Shown one piece after another: positions 7,321 to 10,912 of a DNA stretch of 10,912 nucleotides. Below the pieces are notes generated by a model, which was given only the letters and a program-made list of their open reading frames with translations, had not been told where the DNA came from and did no database searches. Where the stretch lies: the NCBI GenBank assembly GCA_018644785.1, contig JABGPV010000174.1:1-10912 (forward strand). Direction: 5' to 3'. The stretch comes from Deltaproteobacteria bacterium (GTDB taxonomy: Bacteria; Desulfobacterota; DSM-4660; Desulfatiglandales; Desulfatiglandaceae). A program made the translations under genes and the position numbers. How positions within the stretch are numbered: the stretch's first letter is position 1; each line of letters starts with the position of its first letter.

Positions 7321-7342
7321 ACCTGCCAAAGCAGGTGTTTTT
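7321..7342 (+). terminator. Terminator-like hairpin, orientation unclear
   Basis: ACCTGC (7321-7326) and GCAGGT (7331-7336) form a perfect six-base stem with loop CAAA, followed on the plus strand by G and five T. No plus-strand gene lies upstream to be terminated. On the minus strand, where the flavoprotein gene reads toward it, the following sequence is only weakly T-rich (AGATTTAAT). The stretch 7175-7469 holds no gene: only the ATPase promoter and operator, these hairpins and repeat copy 1. Confidence 0.35.
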
Positions 7343-7374
7343 AGGCCCTATTAACAGGAATTGACGTGGTTCTG

Positions 7375-7458
7375 GAATTCGGGGGACAGTAAATCTATTA
7401 AGGTTTTTTCTCCACAAAAAATAGTTGAAAAAATATATATACTGTCCCCGGAATACAA
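7375..7458 (+). repeat. MITE-like palindromic repeat, copy 1 (84 bases)
   Basis: Ends are inverted: ATTCGGGGGACAGTA at 7377-7391 and the reverse complement of ATTCCGGGGACAGTA at 7440-7454 (14 of 15 match). The interior is AT-rich with TTTTTT, loop CTCCAC and AAAAAA, so the whole element can fold into one long imperfect hairpin. A second copy in the same orientation lies at 10460. It starts 11 bases past the stop of the FAD protein gene, so it may also serve as that operon's transcription end. No transposase is in the window, so any element family is inferred. Confidence 0.8.
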
Positions 7459-7469
7459 GCGGATTTCTA

Positions 7470-8750
7470 TCAATCTTTCACTTTTTGATTGAATATTCCG
7501 GAAAACCCGGCGTTTCCGACCCTTTTTTCGACTTCTTCGCGTTGAATGCTGTAAAGGCCTCGCGACTTCATCCGCTCGAAGAAGACGCCGCCGGCAAACG
7601 TAAACCGTTCCAATGTATTATGAGCATCCTTGTATTGATGGTTGGCGAACGCGATTAGATCGCCGACGGCAAGCGTATCCGGCAAAATTACCGGCGGAAG
7701 GCCCCATGCCATTCTTGCGGCATTGAAGCCGGCAAGGGCGCCGGTACAGATGGCTTCCGTATGTCCGATGAAGAGACCGCTTTTCTCTCCGCCGCAAAAG
7801 AGGTTTTTCACGCCGTCGACTTGCATGTGGTCTCCCCTCGGCGCAATGGAAAAATAACGGATTGAATTCCGGCCGCTTCCGGCGTAAGGATCCACATACT
7901 TCGCATTTTCCAAGCCCGGGATTTCCCGCAATTTGTCAAGGGGGTAATAACTGGTCATCAGTTTGGCATGGCCGGTGTCCAGCAGGATTACGTTCTCGGA
8001 AAATTCTTTCAGGGCGTACTGTTTGCAGGCCTTGGCGTTCAGTTTGTCATAGTTGACATCTTCCGGAGGAATTTTCAAAACTGCCACGCCATTTAAATTG
8101 AGCTCATGTTGAACTTCTTCTGAAAGGCTTTCCTTTGCCAGTTTGCATGATCCGGAAAACACGCCGAAAACGGATTCCGCCCGTTCCCCGGTGTAATCGT
8201 TCACCCCGCATTTTTCGCTGATGCTGATACGCGGTCCGAATGCGGGACAGCGGAGCACGCACATGGAACAGCCATTTCCGTACCGGATGCAATTACCCAT
8301 GGGCCCGGAGGACCCGGTGGTTTCCACGAAAACATCCCCCGACACCGTTTCCCCCGAATGCAGGACCAGCCCCTTGAGGCATCCGTCGTCAAAAAGAACA
8401 TCGGTGGCACGGCTCTCCAGTTTCAGTTCGATTCCCAGTGACCGGACAAAACGGCGGATATGCGCCTCAATGGTGTTTACAGGATACAATAAAGCATGTT
8501 CATGGCCCGGGAATCGGATATCCCTGTGCAACGCGATCCGATCGATGATCTCAAAAAGGTCTCCGGCGCCAAGTGCCATCATCTCCTCCGTGGCGGTGTA
8601 CCGTCCGTTATTGCGCATGATGCCGCCCACATTGCCGCAGCCCAGCAGCAGATCCGTCTTTTCAATCAAACAGACATCCGCGCCGGCCTTCCTTGCCCCG
8701 ACGGCTGCGGCGACACCGGCCCATCCTCCTCCGATCACAACGATTTTCAT
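7470..8750 (-). CDS. FAD-dependent oxidoreductase, TrmFO/GidA-like, with cysteine cluster
   Basis: Predicted FAD protein of 426 residues, function unknown. The N-terminal dinucleotide-binding fold is clear: V-I-G7-G-G-W-A-G12 and the ribose-binding acid E30 (LIEK). The C-terminal FAD-closing part, NLFCGGEKSGL at 316 on, then ALAGFNAARMAWGLPPVILP, resembles TrmFO/GidA proteins. The middle carries C154, C161, C164 and C168 in the form C-x6-C-x2-C-x3-C-P, with C181 nearby, which suggests an iron-sulfur site; TrmFO, a tRNA methyltransferase, is not known to me to have one. The ATG overlaps the stop of the upstream PyrK-like gene (ATGA), implying coupled translation and a shared complex in which that protein would pass electrons between NAD(P)H and this one. 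I recall similar gene pairs in Clostridia, unchecked. The substrate cannot be predicted. Confidence 0.88.
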   Translation of the reverse strand: MKIVVIGGGWAGVAAAVGARKAGADVCLIEKTDLLLGCGNVGGIMRNNGRYTATEEMMALGAGDLFEIIDRIALHRDIRFPGHEHALLYPVNTIEAHIRRFVRSLGIELKLESRATDVLFDDGCLKGLVLHSGETVSGDVFVETTGSSGPMGNCIRYGNGCSMCVLRCPAFGPRISISEKCGVNDYTGERAESVFGVFSGSCKLAKESLSEEVQHELNLNGVAVLKIPPEDVNYDKLNAKACKQYALKEFSENVILLDTGHAKLMTSYYPLDKLREIPGLENAKYVDPYAGSGRNSIRYFSIAPRGDHMQVDGVKNLFCGGEKSGLFIGHTEAICTGALAGFNAARMAWGLPPVILPDTLAVGDLIAFANHQYKDAHNTLERFTFAGGVFFERMKSRGLYSIQREEVEKRVGNAGFSGIFNQKVKD

Positions 8751-9727
8751 TGAGGATTCCTTTCTGCCATATGGTAGGGATCAATTTGTTCCTTGCACAA
8801 TCTCCGAACGATTTGTGCGGAATCATTTTGCGTACAGGCACCGCAAATGCCTTCCCCGCAACACAGTTTCGCATTGTTGCAGCAAGAAAGCCGAATGTCC
8901 GTATAGCGGCATTCCTTCAGGAAATTTACCACTTGGCAAACCAGGAAGTCGGAACCACCTATGTGGATGAAATTAATGTTTTCCTCCAGGGTGTTCCGGA
9001 TCATCTCTTTTGCTTCGGCGGTCATCCCCGAGGGGCCGAGCAGGGTAAGGCGTTCCGACTTCAGTTCAAAGAAATCATTGAAGAATGCCAATAATTTTAC
9101 ATTGAAATTGGACCAGTCCAGGAAGATTTTTGTCTCATTATGCTGATGATGCAGGGCAGCGATTACAGAGAGTGACGGCAGGAAGCCGATGCCCCTTGCC
9201 AACACCAGCGCATTCCCATTCATCTGGCGCTGCAGGTCGTGCTGTCCGAAAATTCCGTTGAAATATGGACCGCGCAGGAAAAGGAAATCACCGCCTTTCA
9301 AAGCTTGGAAAGGTATCGTCTTGACGCCTTTGGTGATCACCGCTAAACCGATTGTACCGGTGCTGAATTCCGTAAAAAGTACGGAAATGGGGGTGTCGAA
9401 AAAAGGATTTTCATTGATCCTTGCGAATACGAAACTCCCGGGAGAGACAAGCTCCAGTTCCAATTCGTAAGGGACTTCAGCACGAACGAACATGACATCA
9501 TCGAAGGGAATGACCGTAGACACCTTGCATCTGTAACTCCCGCGCATGGATTTTGCTTTCATTTTGTTGTTCAGGAATTCCTGATAAATGCAGGCCCCAT
9601 TCCAATTGGAGCAGGAACAGGATTGTTTTCCCCCGCATTGCGAGCATACGATGCACTGCCCGATTTCAGCCAGTTTACACGGACAGTATTTCGTGCCGGC
9701 ATCGATACATTTCGTTATGGCTCTCAT
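8747..9727 (-). CDS. PyrK-like FAD/NAD-binding protein with 2Fe-2S site and cysteine-rich N-terminus
   Basis: Electron-transfer flavoprotein of the ferredoxin-reductase type, 326 residues, substrate unknown. Residues 1-50 hold nine cysteines (7, 15, 17, 25, 28, 31, 37, 39, 46), likely extra metal or Fe-S ligands. The centre is a flavin/NAD domain: GSFVFARINENPFFDTPISVL stands where PyrK has its flavin-binding RxYS-type motif, and LARGIGFLPSLSVI stands for the NAD-site GGxGxxP. The C-terminus has C290-G-E-G-I-C295-G-A-C298-x12-C311, the 2Fe-2S ligand pattern of the dihydroorotate dehydrogenase electron-transfer subunit. No dihydroorotate dehydrogenase is present; the coupled partner is the downstream FAD protein. 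The ATG at 9727 was chosen because it opens at MRAITKCIDAG; an in-frame TTG at 9739 is possible. Neither start has a good ribosome binding site. The 130 bases upstream show no convincing promoter. Confidence 0.85.
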   Translation of the reverse strand: MRAITKCIDAGTKYCPCKLAEIGQCIVCSQCGGKQSCSCSNWNGACIYQEFLNNKMKAKSMRGSYRCKVSTVIPFDDVMFVRAEVPYELELELVSPGSFVFARINENPFFDTPISVLFTEFSTGTIGLAVITKGVKTIPFQALKGGDFLFLRGPYFNGIFGQHDLQRQMNGNALVLARGIGFLPSLSVIAALHHQHNETKIFLDWSNFNVKLLAFFNDFFELKSERLTLLGPSGMTAEAKEMIRNTLEENINFIHIGGSDFLVCQVVNFLKECRYTDIRLSCCNNAKLCCGEGICGACTQNDSAQIVRRLCKEQIDPYHMAERNPQ

Positions 9728-9857
9728 GTCGATCAGCAAATATCAAAGTTTTTAGAAGCAATGGGATAGCGATACAGTTTCGAAAGAAGATGCTCTGCGC
9801 ATATGGCATGTTGGACAGCGATATCGAATCCACTGGTTGCTCTGTCGCTAGGAAGTA

Positions 9858-10445
9858 TCATGAATCGGCTGTTATCCAATCCTTTATTATTACAAGATTT
9901 TCATCAGGCTGATCATCAGATATGCCTTTAATTTCAACTTCTAAATTCTCCGCTCTAAGCGTATTGATGAGTTCCTCAATTAACGCACCATTACCAGGTG
10001 TAATTTTTTTGTAATATTTAAGTCCCACTCCGCATGTTGGACTACCGAGTATTCCCAGAATTCCCAGTACTCGAAAACCGTGTCTTTGGTATTCTTTGAT
10101 TTGATATGCGATGTTTGCAGAAACGCTTTTTAAATAACTTCGACCTTCAGGAACAGATATCTGATCATATAATTCAACGTCTTCATGATGATACGAGCCA
10201 TTAAGAACATTGTAATCCTGCCCTTGCCTGCCAAGCCCAAGAAAATTAAGTTCAGGACATGGCCACTGGATTATACCAATCTCATGTTGGATTAGATATT
10301 CAGGAATCTTTGGAATGGCAGATGGAGCCGAAGCACAAGTATCAATTCTAGCGTTTTGATTCAAAATACAATGAGCTACAATTATTACTTTCTTACTTCG
10401 AGCATCATTAAAACTTATAGTGTCTGACGGGGTTTTGCTTTTCAT
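9858..10445 (-). CDS. TudS/DUF523-related putative desulfidase (CD3072-like)
   Basis: Small cytoplasmic protein of 195 residues, probably binding a [4Fe-4S] cluster. Three conserved cysteine motifs are visible: VAHC26ILNQNAR, WPC63PEL and GSPTC138GVG, as in the family of the thiouracil desulfidase TudS, where three cysteines hold a cluster that takes sulfur from thiolated substrates. C37 is additional. I assign it to the branch annotated after Clostridioides difficile CD3072 from memory of its AHCxLNQN opening. The substrate is unknown. The frame is open to 10637, but the ATG at 10445 has TGGAG five bases upstream; the longer reading runs through repeat copy 2 and is not credible. Two sampled 60-base lines of the gene have 32 and 38 percent GC against about 60 percent in a methyltransferase line, which suggests transfer. 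It lies 14 bases from repeat copy 2. Confidence 0.85.
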   Translation of the reverse strand: MKSKTPSDTISFNDARSKKVIIVAHCILNQNARIDTCASAPSAIPKIPEYLIQHEIGIIQWPCPELNFLGLGRQGQDYNVLNGSYHHEDVELYDQISVPEGRSYLKSVSANIAYQIKEYQRHGFRVLGILGILGSPTCGVGLKYYKKITPGNGALIEELINTLRAENLEVEIKGISDDQPDENLVIIKDWITADS

Positions 10446-10459
10446 GTATTCTCCAGGGG

Positions 10460-10547
10460 GAATTCGGGGGACAGTATCCCTAATTAACGTTTTTTCTCCA
10501 CAAAAAATAGTTGACAAAAAAATACATATACTGTCCCCGGAATACAA
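10460..10547 (+). repeat. MITE-like palindromic repeat, copy 2 (88 bases)
   Basis: Same element and orientation as the copy at 7375. The first 16 bases and the last 22 are identical, as is the core TTTTTTCTCCACAAAAAATAG; differences are a few substitutions and four extra bases. Inverted ends lie at 10462-10476 and 10529-10543. It sits just upstream of the desulfidase-like gene and past the end of the hydrolase gene. No credible promoter was found inside it on the minus strand. Confidence 0.8.
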
Positions 10548-10551
10548 CAGT

Positions 10552-10591
10552 AACCCCACCCTCTCCGGAGAGGAATGTACCTGCGGGGGTT
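10552..10591. repeat. Nested palindrome next to repeat copy 2
   Basis: CCTCTCCGGAGAGG (10560-10573) is a perfect 14-base palindrome. It is enclosed by AACCCC (10552-10557) and GGGGTT (10586-10591), which can also pair. It lies between the hydrolase stop codon and repeat copy 2. No T-run follows on the minus strand, so it is not a classical terminator; it might still weaken or end hydrolase transcription. Confidence 0.4.
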
Positions 10592-10596
10592 CGGAA

Positions 10597-10912
10597 CTAT
10601 TTTTGTCGCCCCGTTGACACGGCGACACAAGTGGCATTTAAGTATTCCCGGGGGATATAGGCGTTCTGCCGTTGGAGGAAAGAAAGAACGTTACGCACAT
10701 ATTCCACGGGCTGGTTCTCGTAGGTGTTGTGGCCGCATTTGGGCAGCACGGCCAGTTCGCCGTTGGGCAATTGACGGTAGAAAGCAACCCCTTGCTCCAC
10801 ATCAAACAGGGCGCTCCGGTCCGGGTAAAGCACTAAGACCGGGCAGGTAACCGCGGGAAGGATCGGCCTCAGATCGAAGATACCGGTGCCGTAGGATCCG
10901 CCGCGATCGCGA
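10597..10912 (-). CDS. Alpha/beta hydrolase, C-terminal part (5' end off window)
   Basis: The frame is open to the right edge, so only about 104 residues are seen, the C-terminal third of an alpha/beta-fold hydrolase. TCPVLVLYPDRS is the typical strand carrying the catalytic aspartate (in YPDRS), and LAVLPKCGHNTYENQPVEYVRNVLSFL carries the catalytic histidine (CGH) and the closing helix. The nucleophile elbow lies outside. After the usual end of the fold there is a tail of about 20 residues with no motif. The substrate cannot be judged. The internal GTG at 10833 is not the start, because the frame continues upstream with conserved-looking hydrolase sequence (GTGIFDLRPILPAV). Confidence 0.82.
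   Translation of the reverse strand, partial: RDRGGSYGTGIFDLRPILPAVTCPVLVLYPDRSALFDVEQGVAFYRQLPNGELAVLPKCGHNTYENQPVEYVRNVLSFLQRQNAYIPREYLNATCVAVSTGRQK

Noticed and set aside
8221..8970. 249-codon open frame on the plus strand opposite the flavoprotein genes
   Set aside because: It is antisense to two well-supported, coupled genes and its translation shows no recognisable motif.
9728..9857. Promoter for the PyrK-like/FAD gene pair in the 130 bases after the desulfidase-like gene
   Set aside because: No -35/-10 pair with acceptable spacing was found; the short CGATATCG palindrome alone is not evidence.
10511..10532. TTGACA...TATACT inside repeat copy 2 as a plus-strand promoter
   Set aside because: The spacer is only 10 bases, no plus-strand gene follows, and copy 1 has TTGAAA instead.
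10460..10637. Long N-terminal extension of the desulfidase-like protein (frame open to 10637)
   Set aside because: It reads through the repeat and has no family similarity; the ATG at 10445 has a proper ribosome binding site.

Overview
The window looks like a bacterial chromosome of moderate GC, with an AT-rich patch near 9.86-10.45 kb. The EF-G-like factor, the paired sulfopyruvate-decarboxylase-type subunits, the AAA/DUF4143 ATPase and the GGGGACAGTA-ended palindromic repeats would fit an anaerobic Desulfobacterota (delta-proteobacterial) genome. That placement is an inference from gene content; there is no rRNA or other decisive marker. No rRNA, tRNA, CRISPR array or complete transposase gene was seen.

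Left part, 1-3724. The C-terminal two thirds of an EF-G family GTPase is followed 11 bases later by mogA (molybdopterin adenylyltransferase). mogA meets a convergent gluconokinase gene with no base between the two stop codons. A SAM-dependent methyltransferase with an N-terminal winged helix then reads rightward from its own likely promoter.

Middle part, 3792-5893, minus strand. A probable operon runs PfkB-family sugar kinase, then the PYR-domain subunit and the PP-domain subunit of a two-chain thiamine-diphosphate decarboxylase (ComDE-like; sulfopyruvate or phosphonopyruvate type). The two subunit genes overlap by ATGA. A good sigma-70 promoter (TTGACC, 17 bases, TATAGT) lies upstream of the kinase, directly after a terminator-like hairpin of the preceding gene. 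That gene (6005-7174) is a complete AAA_14/DUF4143 ATPase whose promoter is embedded in a nearly perfect 30-base palindrome, with a third half-site further upstream.

Right part, 7375-10912. Two direct copies of an 84/88-base MITE-like palindromic element flank three minus-strand genes very tightly, with 11 and 14 bases between gene and repeat. The genes are a TudS/DUF523-like desulfidase-family protein, a cysteine-rich PyrK-like flavin/2Fe-2S protein, and a TrmFO/GidA-like FAD protein with its own cysteine cluster. The last two genes overlap by ATGA and so are probably partners. The three together form a compact redox/sulfur cassette of unknown substrate, possibly moved as a unit. Beyond it lies the C-terminal part of an alpha/beta hydrolase running off the right edge.

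The strongest candidates for something undescribed are the repeat-bracketed desulfidase/flavoprotein cassette, the kinase-ComDE operon, and the palindromic operator of the ATPase gene.
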